DNA from: Acanthaster planci
Taxonomy: Eukaryota > Echinodermata > Asteroidea > Valvatida > Acanthasteridae
Reading direction: 5' to 3'
Assembly: GCF_001949145.1 (NCBI RefSeq)
Contig: NW_019091648.1
Location: forward strand, 354,802-401,977
Length of the DNA: 47,176 bases
Of this stretch, positions 10,477-21,199 are shown one piece after another (position 1 is the stretch's first letter; each line of letters begins with the position of its first letter). Made by a program: the position numbers and the translations under genes. The notes beneath the pieces are model-generated. The model did not search any database. It was not told the origin of the DNA and saw nothing but the letters and a program-made list of their open reading frames with translations.

Positions 10477-10549
10477 CTCAGTGTGCTTTGTTCCATCTGC
10501 AGACTTGAAGGTTGTGTACTGTCTCTTGATTCAGACAAACGGCTCACAT
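10477..10549 (-). CDS. Candidate internal exon of an unrecognised host gene
   Basis: The minus strand shows TTTATTTCAATTACAG at 10550-10565 as a good acceptor and CTGAG/GTATGA at 10477/10476 as a good donor. The 73-base exon is open as two bases, 23 codons and two bases (VSRLSESRDSTQPSSLQMEQ and on), a serine/glutamine-rich peptide. Both splice signals and the single open phase support a real exon. Its composition resembles the exon at 35215-35329, and its entry phase (one base carried over) would fit a donor in the exon starting at 32578, but no other evidence joins them. Confidence 0.5.
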
Positions 10550-12720
10550 CTGTAATTGAAATAAATTATAAACCATGATTGGCGTACCAAACAAATTAGT
10601 AATTTTCATAAACATATGAACAGTGTGACATTTTCAGTTCAAAAGATATCCTCTAATTCCATAAGTTTTCTATGTGTTATACATTTCGGTACCTCTCTAA
10701 ACCAGTCATTTTAGTCATTCACCACAGGTCAGGTCAAGAGTTAATTTATCCCAAGCAAAGTTACAAGTTGCTTTTCCCAAGTGAGTATTCAGCCTTAAGG
10801 CTGAATTTGAAAGTTTGTATGAATATGAAAGAATTAAAAAGTTAGATGTAAAAAAAAATGGGCTCAAACAATTTGTTGCAAAAATGAATTGTGTTATTCT
10901 TGTTCTGCAAGGTTTGACAGCTGGGAAATTGGAATGGAGGTTTGGATAGATTATTAAGAATTCTGGTTGGAGCCCGGCTCCATTATTTTGAGACGCACTG
11001 TCAGGGAGAATTTCAACAAAACCAAGACATTTCATGTATGTTTGCAACACAACATGCGGCTTTTTCACATTTCTAAGCTTAAAAGTAAAAATGTCCTTGA
11101 CATGTTTGCTTATGCCAAAAACATGTAGTGTTAGAAAACGTGCACAAAATCTATGGGTTCTGCATAAAATCTGTTTTACGAAATGAATGACTTATCTTGA
11201 TTTCATTCAAACATTCCACACATTAGCCTTAGTTAGGCCTACTGTGTTTAGAATGAGTGCACCTGTTCATGATGGCCTAGCCCACGCGCTGTGCATACGT
11301 TCATGCTTTTGCACCATGTGACAAAAACATTGAAAATCAATATTTTTTCGATCTGGAATTTTTGCAGTCATTTCAGGTACATTTAATTCAAGGAACAGGT
11401 TGGTAGAGTATTACAGCCAAGCAAGTATTACTAAGCAAGCTCTGGTCGTGTCAAGATGCTGTGTGCATGCATGGAAATAATACTGAACGTGAACATCTGA
11501 GCGCGAGTTAAAGATGACAATATATAACAATTTTTTCGTGCATGTATGATCTCACAAAATTACAAAAACTGTGTAAAAGTAATAGGGCAAAATAATAAGT
11601 CCTCAAGGTTTTACAATCTCTCAAAGTGTGAAAAACTGTTATTAATGAATTACTCTTTGAATTAAACAACAAATATACAAATTAGTGTGGATAAGCATTT
11701 TTCCAATTGTACTTTGCATGACTTCGCAAAAAAATCCCCAAGTCCATAAAACAAAAATGTTTAAAAAATAATGCACGATGAAATAGGTCATATTTTAAAT
11801 TGAATTTTACTCGGATGTCCGTTTTGCACAAAAGAGAGGTTTTTTCAATTCATGAGATCAATGATATGTTGTGTGTCAATAGTCACTATGCACAGTCACT
11901 TGTACATGTCCCAAGCTCAATCCAGTCCCTAACCCAATGCCTTGATGGCAAGTTGTCCCAAGCCAGTGGAACCCATTATGGTGATGATGAAACAAGCAAA
12001 AAACATATTCCATTGGCCAGTGCATGACATTTGTCATGTTGAAAGACCAACTCCAACGATGTTGATTTTTCTCATATTGGATCCTATTCTGAAGAACCAA
12101 GTCTAATAAAACTGGCACTTATCAATATCTCCCTTGCAATACATGTTTTTGTGTTATAATAAAACAGAGGTTTTGTACTTATTTCATAGCATGTACTAGG
12201 CTAATTATACACATGTCCATGTACTGTACAACTGTACAATCACAGTAAACATCGTACCAAAGAAAGTATTGAAATAATGAAGTCAATGTGAATCGCTTTA
12301 CTGAAATGTCCCTGCTGTTTTTCTTGTGTATGAGCTGATTTTGACACTAATATCAGGAGCCCCAATTTACTTATGTCTTACGGTTAGTTTTATTACCCCT
12401 TGTGGGCCAACTGTGCCTTTCCCGCAACCAGTGGTAAGCAGGGCTCAAGGAGGACTAGAACAAGGGCGGATCCAGCCTCATTAACATACAGAAACACACA
12501 GGGGTGAGGGTTCCATGGCCCCCTTTTGTTCCGGCCTGTCCTTCGTATTCCTGTATTTTAATGGGGCTGGATCCGCCTGTCGAGACGGAAGGCCCACTTG
12601 GCTGTTTCCTTGACAGAGAATGGACCTATGTACTGATCTTTATGATAATGTTTACACTCTGTTTCCATGTGTGCTTTCCTATGGTACTCAGTGGACTGTG
12701 CCCCCCCACCCTCCATGCGT
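10550..12720. other. Long non-coding stretch
   Basis: AT-rich sequence without a recognisable domain. The 117-codon minus-strand frame at 10715-11068 has no known motif, and none of the shorter frames is splice-bounded. Probably intron or intergenic. Confidence 0.4.
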
Positions 12721-12721
12721 G

Positions 12722-13410
12722 GAGGGAAAGGTGGGGTGCGAGAAGGGAAAAGGGGGTGCGGAAACAAATTTGCGTGGGGAGTATTCAGTATTGTTGAGTC
12801 AAAATCGAGGTTCAAGAACGAAAAAGAGGGGTAAAAGAAGGGAAAAGTGGGATGCGGGAGTAAATTTGTAGTGTGCAAAGTATTCAGTTTTGTCGAGTCA
12901 AAAGCGGGGTGTGAGAACGGAAAAGAGGGGTGCGAGAAGGGAAAAGAGGGGTGTGAGAAGGGAAAAGAGGGGTGTGAGAAGGGAAAAGAGGGGTGTGGGT
13001 GCAAATTTGCATAGTGTTGAGCCTTCAGTTTTGTCAAGTTAAAAGTGAGGTGCCTAAAGGGAAAAGAGGGGTGCGAGAAGGGAAAAGTGGGGTGTGAGAA
13101 GGGAAAAGAGGGGTGCGGACGAGAATTTGCAATGTGTTGAGCTTTCAGTCTTGCTGAGTCAAAAGCGGGGTGCGTGAATGAAAAAGAGGGCTGCGAGAAG
13201 GGAAAAGAGGGGTGAGGGCACGAATTTACGTGTGGGGAGTATTCAGTATTGATGAGTCAAAAGCGGGGTTCAAGAACGGAAAAGAGGGGTGCGAGAAGGG
13301 AAAAGAAGGGTGCGGGCGTGAATTTGCAATGTGTTGAGTCTTGTCAGGTCAAAAGTGGGGTGCGAGAGGGGAAGAGAAGGGGCGCGGGTGTCAATTTGAA
13401 GCATGTTGTG
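12722..13410 (+). repeat. Purine-rich minisatellite with nested periods
   Basis: The short unit GGGTGCGAGAAGGGAAAAGA (about 19-20 bases) is repeated in runs. The runs are separated by about 60-base segments containing AATTTGCAATGTGTTGAG, CTTCAGTTTTGTC and GAGTCAAAAGCGGGGT, giving a higher-order unit of roughly 110-150 bases repeated about five times. The strand asymmetry (G/A-rich plus strand) is strong. It creates the FPFSHPS peptide repeat on the minus strand and RR/EK-rich frames on the plus strand, none of which I regard as genes. Confidence 0.9.
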
Positions 13411-13982
13411 TCTTCACGTTTGTTGAGAAAAAGAACAAAGGGACTGCATGCGGTATTGTCTTTGAAGCTGGTGGTTGTTGGTCTGTCAGTCAGTCAAATT
13501 TTTTTTTGTTTTTGCTTTGTTGGATCGTCACCTTCGTTGTTGCTACTTAATGTTGCCCAAATACACACTCAAAACATCAATCCCGAGGGTTTTCAGTGGA
13601 TAGAGCTTTTCTGTTGTAGTTTTCCTTTTCTTCTCTGGCAATGCACGTCACTCCTTGCAAATGTTTTGATTTGCAGCTGTAAAATTCACCGTACTTGCTA
13701 GAGCTTGTTGCAAAATAAATAAGCAGAGTACATGTATTTTGATAACGGTGACTTTAAGCAGTGGTCTTGAGATTTTGTTTTATTGGATTGACATGTTACA
13801 GGTTCACATTTATGAGACGGGAAACAGTGCTTTTCAAGCATCATCGTCAACGTCAAATGGATTTCGTAATGAATTAAAATTCATAGCCATATTGTTGCTC
13901 GATCAAACTTCATTTTTACTATATTTCAGAATCCCCTTTTTATGACATATGTATGTTTATAACCGTTTTCTTTCTTTCTGTG

Positions 13983-15720
13983 TCACCGGGGGGGGGCAGG
14001 AAGATTCTTCAATGATTGGAGCAGTTGTGGCGGAGCATCCTTCAGTTTTTGCATGCCAAGTTGGTAGTTATTGACACCTATATCATGGCCATCTCTGGCA
14101 CAGTGGTTAAAGTAGTCATTGGATACAACAATCCACCCCCTCCGATATCCTTCTGCAAGATTGTGTGCAACGTGTCCTGGATCCTTATTGTACTCAGCTT
14201 GAGATGACACAACTATCCACCTTAAAGGAAATTGTTCATCTGGCAACGTGCTACCTCTCCATACCCTTCCACCAAGGCGTCTTATCTAAGAAGATACTGT
14301 ATCCTGGGAAGCACTCAGCTTGCCAGCAAGGACGAACATTTGGTTAGCTAGAATGCTCTTCGTCTGCAGTGCGTCTTCATTTCCAGTGCCATCTTTAGAT
14401 GCTTGATCTTCTGCCATACTCAAATGTCTGTTTTCTCCATCGCTGTGACTCTCTTCATCAACATCATATATTGTCAGATGGTCTTTAACAAACTCATCAA
14501 AAGCCACAACAATTTCAGATGGACAAAAACATCTCCACTGCCATTCGAACAGAGCTTGCAAAACTGTGGGTCTGTTTTTACCACTACCTCTCAAAGTGTG
14601 TTGATAAAAATATGTCATGTTTAAGTAATGCTGGTGCTCACCGGCTTCTTCGCTAGCCTCAGCATGGAATGAAAAGGGAAATTCTCCAACAGTATTGGCA
14701 CAACGTCAATGAGTTTCATCATGTATGGAGTACATCAAACTCCCCAAGCTGTCCTCCTTGCTCACCCAGATTCACCTCCAGATGGGGCCGTGTGTCTTTA
14801 AGAAAGAAAAGATTGGTCATCCATACCTCTTTTGGGCTATGAAGTTTCACGCCATTAAGAACCTGCGAGTTGTTGATGCAAGTGAAGCCTATCAGACGGG
14901 TTTGCTCCCTTCCTAACTTGCTAGGTCTGCACCCTGAAGCCTTTGAGTACTTTCCTTTACGCTCATTGCCAGTGCCAAACAAAAGTCTTCCTTCCCCCCA
15001 TTGTGCACTCTTGCTACTATGTTAGCGATTTCCTTCTCTTGTGACTCATTTCTTAGAGTTCTGAAAGCCTTTGTCTGCCTATGTTCTTGAGATTGGGCCT
15101 CGCGGGATATCTGAATGAGCTTGAGTGTCACGGAGCCCTGGATGCCTCCTGGTGCAATTCTGCCCATTTTGCTCAGGCTGACCAGCTTTTTCGACGTTTA
15201 TTTCTACCTCATTGTCTTGAAGTTCATTATTATGACCTACGTCCACCTCATCATCTTCATCACTCACTTGAACTCTGACCGCACGTTCACCATCAACCAC
15301 ATCATCAATGGGAGGGAATCCTCCTATCAGAGACTGAACACATTGCCCTCTTACTCATGCAATTTTGTCTAAAAATTTGTGACTTTCCCTCTTCGTTTAC
15401 AACACCCTTGCAATCTTGAAGTGGAGCTCCACCAAATAGAGGGGCAAGAAATGCCTCAATGGACAAAGCTTTCCTGTAATTGCCAGATGTATTAATATGG
15501 TTCTGAACATTCAGTTTTTGTTTAGCCAGAAAGTTTTTGAACAGACCCCAACCCTTGTGTTTTCTTCGGTTATCATGTCCCAGAAAACGATGAGGTTTCT
15601 CGGAGTCAATAAAAACTGTATCATTGACTCTGTAAGTCCGGACATTCTCTTGCCAGAAAGGAAACGACAGCATGTTGGGACATTGTTTTCTTGTGTCGTG
15701 TACATGACATTTCATCATTA
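13983..15720 (-). pseudogene. Decayed multi-frame coding region, possibly mobile-element protein
   Basis: A series of minus-strand frames look coding but switch frame several times: 15718-15305 (with WQENVRTYRVNDTVFIDSEK and GWGLFKNFLAKQK), 15348-15079 (acidic VSDEDDEVDVGHNNE), 15167-14913, 14982-14719, 14618-14286 (TYFYQHTLRGSGKNRPTVLQ and LFEWQWRCFCPSE), and 14246-13983 (DPGHVAHNLAEGYRRGW). Just before 14618 the frame reads AEASEEAGEHQHYLN, which could be the glutamate-bearing helix of a DDE transposase, but this is only a resemblance. It lies downstream of, and in the same direction as, the RAG1-N-like gene, so both may come from one transposon. Introns rather than frameshifts could explain some of the breaks. 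Confidence 0.35.
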
Positions 15721-16446
15721 AATGATCAAATGCATTATTCTCACCGCTGTTGTTGTGCGCATGTGGTAAAAAGTACTATGCATATTAATGAGCTGAAAGG
15801 GTCACCTTAATTAAATCCTTTTTGAGAGGCACTGTATAATGAATATTTATAGAATAGGCTTATTAACAAACACAAAATTGGCCTTTAAATTGTCAGTGCG
15901 TTTGGCCATTTTGGTCGCCGGATACGCGTGAGAAGAGTGTCTAAAAGTTAACGTCTGTTGGTGATTGATCAACGATTACGGGATTTTTGACAGTTGTTAA
16001 AGCCTCAAAAGCATTGCTCCTAGAGTTTTGCCAGTCTAGGCTCCACATCCAGCATGAAGAACGGACCTTTTATAATGTATTTGCGCTCTGTGAACTGTGC
16101 AAACCTAACGGTATGCATTTGCAAGGTATTACACGACACGCCAATTTTTGCATTGATACACAACATCTTGTAGCAATATCTACGAGAGCTATACGTGCGT
16201 GATGGTTTCATGGGTGTCCTCACCGTGAAGGAGTTGCTCCGAAGTACATGCCGTCAGTTACGTATCTTCAAATAGCATTGCTTTTAACAAGTTTTACAAA
16301 GACATACATATACACTACAAATAGGCCTGTGTGTTTACACCATTGCAAAGTACATGTACGTTCATTTATAAATATGTCAGCTTTTGGTTTATGTTATTAT
16401 TATTTGCGAACCGTGCTTACAACATAGCTAAGGCTATGCATGCCTC

Positions 16447-17174
16447 TACAAATCAAAAGTTACTGCATGATTGGAATATCTCTTAATGGAATATCTCTTA
16501 ATATCTTCTCATCAACAGGTGCTGAACTTTGTGGATTACTGCAGTCATGTCTTTCTGCATTTTTGAGCCAACTGCTTTGGTTGCATTTATTGCACTTGAC
16601 CCTCCCATTCATGAGGACATTCAGAAAGCAGTGCTTGGCAGGTTGGATATGCAGAAGGCTGATTTGCTTCTTACATACTGGGCAAAGAACTGTTTAAGAT
16701 GACGATTTGGAAAACAGCTCTTCTAGGCATTCCAAGCAAACAATGTGCTCACACTGTGTTTCAGTAGGTCTGTTGAAGATTTTGCAGCAGTACTTGCAAA
16801 TGAAAGAACTATCATCTGACTGAAAATCCTGCCTCATTGTCGGAGTCTTTGTTTGCCTAAGCCACTCAAAGTTCCTCTGCACAGTTGCCTTGGCTTTCTC
16901 CTCTTCCCTGTCAAGAGTCATAAGACGAGCATGATTCCCTTTTGAAGGACGACCACCTCTTTTGGAAATGTTCACCTTGTCACAAATGAAGCAGGGGCCT
17001 GTTGGAGGGTGGGGGGGGCAATCATTTGGCACAGGATGTATCTTTGCAAGATAAAAATTTGAACTGCAAAGATTGCACATGAAGGGAGGGTGGCAATGTG
17101 GCTCATCAGTTTCTACATTGATTTTATACTTTGCTTGTATCTTCTCTTGATTTTCTGAGCAAGGCTTAGGTTGC
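16447..17174 (-). pseudogene. RAG1 N-terminal-like RING/zinc-finger exon with one in-frame stop
   Basis: The minus strand has an acceptor ATAACAG at 17175-17181, then an open frame beginning QPKPCSENQEK. Domains in order: a Cys/His cluster (HCHPPFMCNLC, then CFICD), a basic segment KRGGRPSKGNHAR, a helical linker, and a C3HC4 RING with CKYC, QCEHIVCLEC and CPVC. After the RING comes HCFLNVLMNGRVKCNKC and ERHDC, which parallels the zinc finger that follows the RING in vertebrate RAG1. A TAA at 16694-16696 interrupts the RING between its sixth and seventh zinc ligands, yet the same frame continues to a second stop near 16448. RAG1 N-terminal-like proteins are known from invertebrate transposons (for example N-RAG-TP of Aplysia) and from RAG1-like loci. 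No RAG catalytic core is recognisable nearby. The RING identity is strong; the RAG1 relationship is inferred from domain order. Confidence 0.7.
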
Positions 17175-17913
17175 CTGTTATGGATTTTCCATGGATTTCC
17201 AAAAGTCTATCAATTAAAAGTAATAAATGTACATGCTTGTATCCTTGAAACTTTCGTCAAGAGTAGCTTTGTTATTTCCTTTTTGATTGGTATGTAGCAC
17301 CACAACCATTTTTTTTATTTAAGGTATTAAAAGTGACAAATTAAAACAAACAGTTTCAGTGTAAGAAAACGATTTCAAATTTTCTTTCAAAGCCTTTCCA
17401 GTAAAAGTGATCCACATGTTATGTAGTTTTTGAAAGTACATGTACATGTATTCTGAATAGAGGACTATTTCATTTATCAACCTCTTAGGATGTTATTTAA
17501 AATACCAGTCATTTAAAGGTTTGACAATACCCCACCCAACCTGTTTATATATCAGAAAGTGGAGGTTATTTTGCACTGCTGGGAGGTCATAATTTACCAA
17601 AGAATATCGAGTTAAAGTGCTTGTTGCCCCACATTTTTTTCTAGTCAGGCGGGTATGCAGTAGTCAGTCAGACAGATCGCCTGCATGTGATGTACATGTA
17701 GTCTGACACCGGTACCGCGCTTACGCGGGCTACCGAAATGGTGGTTCAGGCTGAAAACATCACCCATGTAAAGTCCACATTTCTCGAAAACCTTGGGGTT
17801 TGCACAGAAGAGAAAATACAGTTTGTAAGATGGAGAGTTATTTTGTGGCATTATGTGTTGTTTTAGGCTAGGAAAACTCTAGGTCATATAGAATTTTCAT
17901 CTGTAAATCTTAC

Positions 17914-17978
17914 CTCGCCAGAAACACAAAATCGGAGCAGCTCCGTTTAGCTTTAAATTTCGTGCTTAAGAAATCCAT
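17914..17978 (-). CDS. Candidate first coding exon of the RAG1 N-terminal-like gene
   Basis: An ATG at 17976-17978 on the minus strand opens MDFLSTKFKAKRSCSDFVF, 21 codons plus two bases, ending at GGCGAG/GTAAGA (strong donor, 17914/17913). The exon leaves two bases (AG). The acceptor at 17174/17175 begins with one base (G) before codon CAA, so the two exons join in phase and the downstream frame is the one containing the RING. The intron would be 739 bases. Phase match and donor strength support the model; no transcript evidence is available. Confidence 0.5.
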
Positions 17979-19195
17979 TTCAGTTCGCTTCTCCTGTTGC
18001 ACTTGTCAGTAAAAAAGTGTAAACGTGTGGGAGTGATCAAAAAATTTCATCAAAATCGTGAATATTCAGAATTATTATGACTTTTAGGCAGTGTTTACAA
18101 AATGGGTCAAGATTCGTGAATTATGCAACTAGCCTGTACTCATCAAAAAACTGACGCATGAGCACAACTGGTGTTCCCCGTTCAACACAGACGGATACAG
18201 CGGTGTTCTCAGTATTCCATATAAGTGTTCAATTGGTTTGTCACAGACAATTTCATTAATGAGATGCAACAATATGTTCTTTGAATTAATTAATGATAAG
18301 ATATGCCAACATCGGCTAAAACCAAAGCACATTAGAAGATTTGTACATGCACAGATTATGCTTACACAGTACATGTATAAGTAATGCATGTATTTGGATG
18401 TACTGCTTATTTACTGCACAGAATGCCATAAGCAATTCTGTGTCAACACGGGATCCTGTACTATTGTAGGCAGCTAATCAGCTGCTTTGAGGCAACATTG
18501 TGATGAATATTCATTGGGCTCTGCCAGTGCTGTAGGCAGAGTGTGGAAAACATACATCTTCATGAAGGTGTTTGCAATTGGTTTCTGGTACATATGTGTG
18601 TATTTCTCATGTGTGTAATAGTTGGTGTGCATTGTAACACTTTGCAAGCAATTCTGTGTATTAGCATGGCTCTGTGAAGCTGACTAGCTAAATGATCCAA
18701 TTTTACTGCAAATTTGGACAAGAAAAACTGAGAAATCTCTCCTATGCCTGACTACAAAGAAGTAGTTCTTGAACTATTGGGTAGTGTTTTTTTACCAGCT
18801 TTCCTTATCTGCAGGTATATGTGGAATTGGAAGGGAGCATCTTGGTCAAAATATCTTTATAAAATTAGTAGAAAACGCATAATTCTAAAAAGGATCCACT
18901 GAATGATTAGCATAATGTGTCAGGCATTTACCTTAGAGAATTTACACCAATAAGGGAACTTCTGAGACAAAACTTTTAACAAATGGGACACCTTCTTAAT
19001 GGGAGGCAGGGGTTGATGGATTTAGGGAATGTAGTTTAGGGTCAGTTTTGTCACAGCCTTTATAGGTTAAAGATTTAATAGACAGTGCAACTTCCAAACT
19101 TTTGTTTATTCAGTTTTGATAGCATTTTTCTTGGACTTTATGGTATGGCCTGCATAGGGATTATAATTTAAACAGGCCATTCACTGATTTTGACT
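17979..19195. other. Non-coding stretch upstream of the RAG1-N-like gene
   Basis: Mostly AT-rich. A 30-base open segment at 18913-18942 on the minus strand has both an acceptor (TTTTGTCTCAG) and a donor (CTAAG/GTAAAT), but it is too short to call. Nothing else supported. Confidence 0.35.
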
Positions 19196-19199
19196 TCAC

Positions 19200-19445
19200 T
19201 TGATTTTCATCACCTTTGGGCTTTACTTTGAGGACCTTTCTGGAAGAAGATACGGCGTAGTAGGCCTAGTTAGGCCAGACCATTTCACTGGATCTTACCA
19301 CTTTTGAGGAGGACTTTTCCTGCCCTTCTGCAGAGGATTCGGCTGGTCCATTTCTCTGGATTTTATCACCTTTGAGGATTAGGCCTACGTCTTTCTTTAC
19401 ATTATAGCATGTACAGTATTTCTGCCTTTCTAGAGAAGGATTTGG
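19200..19445 (+). repeat. Imperfect tandem repeat around CTGGATTTTATCACCTTTGAGG
   Basis: Related units begin near 19200, 19283 and 19350 (CATTTCACTGGATCTTACCAC, CATTTCTCTGGATTTTATCAC), each followed by GAGGA and later by a GAGA(A/T)GGATTNGGC-like segment. Period is roughly 68-85 bases with indels. The last unit forms one arm of the inverted repeat annotated separately. Confidence 0.6.
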
Positions 19446-19484
19446 CCATTCGACCTACCTCAAAGGTGATAAAATCCAGAGAAA
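19351..19484. repeat. Perfect 27-bp inverted repeat with 80-bp loop
   Basis: Bases 19351-19377 (TTTCTCTGGATTTTATCACC then TTTGAGG) are the exact reverse complement of 19458-19484. With a two-base bulge, four further pairs (TAGG/CCTA) extend the stem inward. A transcript across this region would form a hairpin of about 31 pairs. Confidence 0.9.
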
Positions 19485-20852
19485 GAAAAAACCGAGTTGT
19501 AAGCTCTGCGAACAAGGGCTCGGTAGACAGATGACATGATTTTTGTGGTGATGGAAGGAGGACATGTTCGACAAGGCTTCCAAACACGATTGGACGCGAC
19601 TGCAAGAAAGATCCTTTTGTTGACGACCAAGCATGCTTATCGCTGTTGCGAAACTCCCGGGGCTGTTTCTAAAGAGAGCTCCATTCCCTAATGTCAAGTG
19701 GGAGCTGAAGAGAGGCAGTATCGGAGTACTTAGAAATGGTCATAGTGTGTGTATTCACATGGTTTTAGTTGCATTACCTGCAGGATTCATGCCGTAAATA
19801 TTTCCAGTTAAATTCTTTTTCTCTCGTGTAGAACCACTTCACATGTGTAGAGGCCTGGCTTAAAAACATTCAGTCGCAGATTGTTTAAAGTACTCAGTTT
19901 CTCGCGTAAACACTGTCATAATTATATTATAAACCATTGATTTTATATATTATATTCCATTCCAAACCGTCTTCAGTTTGCATGTTTGGATTGTACATTA
20001 AAATAAGAACATTGCACAAAAGAAAAACCCCTGAATTGTAACCTTTATTAATGTTTATACATGTAGTGGAAATGGGGGAGCGTCTTTTCCACAGAACAGC
20101 TGTTGGTATTCATGAGGTCCATAGAAATCATGCTTATTCATGATGCTTTTTGTCACAATGACAAAAGGGTGAATGGCCACCCCGCTCATTAAACACCGCA
20201 CACTTCAGCGCACACTTCCGTCGCATCCATGGATTTTCCCTCACTTAGCAACGCCAGACTGATTGGAAAAAATGCAGACAATGCACGAAAGAACGGTCAG
20301 TCAATTTGGAAATGGCGCCTAATTTGTAGGTGTATCTTCATTTTAAGAGCAAATCTCGTCTTTTCGCGGACTGTGTTAGGCGTGACATGTAGGATCTGTT
20401 TTCAGTTGGGTTTTCTAATGACGTATAACTTCCTGTGCTCACATGGTTATTGTGAAAAGTAGCGGTCGGTATGCCGTGGTGGGTGTAGATGCAGTTTACG
20501 TGTCTTCCGCGATGCAGCATGCATGAGGTCCTGTGTCCAAAGAGATTTGGTGCATGAAGGCACGATTAGAAACGCACGTGAGCTTTACAGATTTGTGTTG
20601 TGTCTGGTTCGCAATTACTCTATATTTAGGGTTATCATGCATGCATGCTTCACGAACATCGACAGTACATATACATTACGTAGGGCCGTGTCCAAATCAC
20701 ACGGCTGTAAGCCATGGCCGCCAGCGTAGACAGGTGATTCGGACTAGGCCAGGATCTTGCGCATGTGGTCACTGTGATACATCAAACGCAGAGAGGGATT
20801 GAAAAAGTTCTCAAGATTTTGAAAAATAGAGACCTAACTTTATGTAAAATGT

Positions 20853-21140
20853 CGTAAGCACACCTTGGATCACATCTTGGACCAAAAAGGTCCCACATTC
20901 AGGTTTACAAAAATTAGGAGGAAAAATGATGTTTAGGTCTACTTGGTCCTTTGCAACAGCCGCAATATACAAATTTTTTTCCCAAAAAATTCCAGACCGG
21001 TCCCTCTAATTCCACAAAACTTGATGTAAGATGTAAGCACCCATTGGATCACATACTGGATCACAAAGGTCCACATTCAAGTTTGCAAAAATTAGGAGGA
21101 AAAATGATGTTTGGTCTACTTGATCCTTTCCAACAAAAGA
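20853..21140 (+). repeat. Two-copy direct repeat, spacing about 178 bp
   Basis: The block from GTAAGCACACCTTGGATCAC through AGGAGGAAAAATGATGTTTA and TACTTGGTCCTTTGCAACA (20854-20958) recurs with about 12-15 percent differences at about 21032-21137. This is a local duplication; no coding frame is shared. Confidence 0.8.
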
Positions 21141-21199
21141 CGTTTCCATACAATGTACAACCCCATTGCACTTTTTTCTCGTGGTTTCTTTCAATATGC

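Noticed and set aside
10715-11068. 117-codon minus-strand frame
   Set aside because: No recognisable motif, AT-rich codons, and no promoter or splice context; treated as chance.
12558-13037. 159-codon frame with FPFSHPS repeats
   Set aside because: Entirely produced by the purine-rich minisatellite on the other strand; no flanking coding signal.
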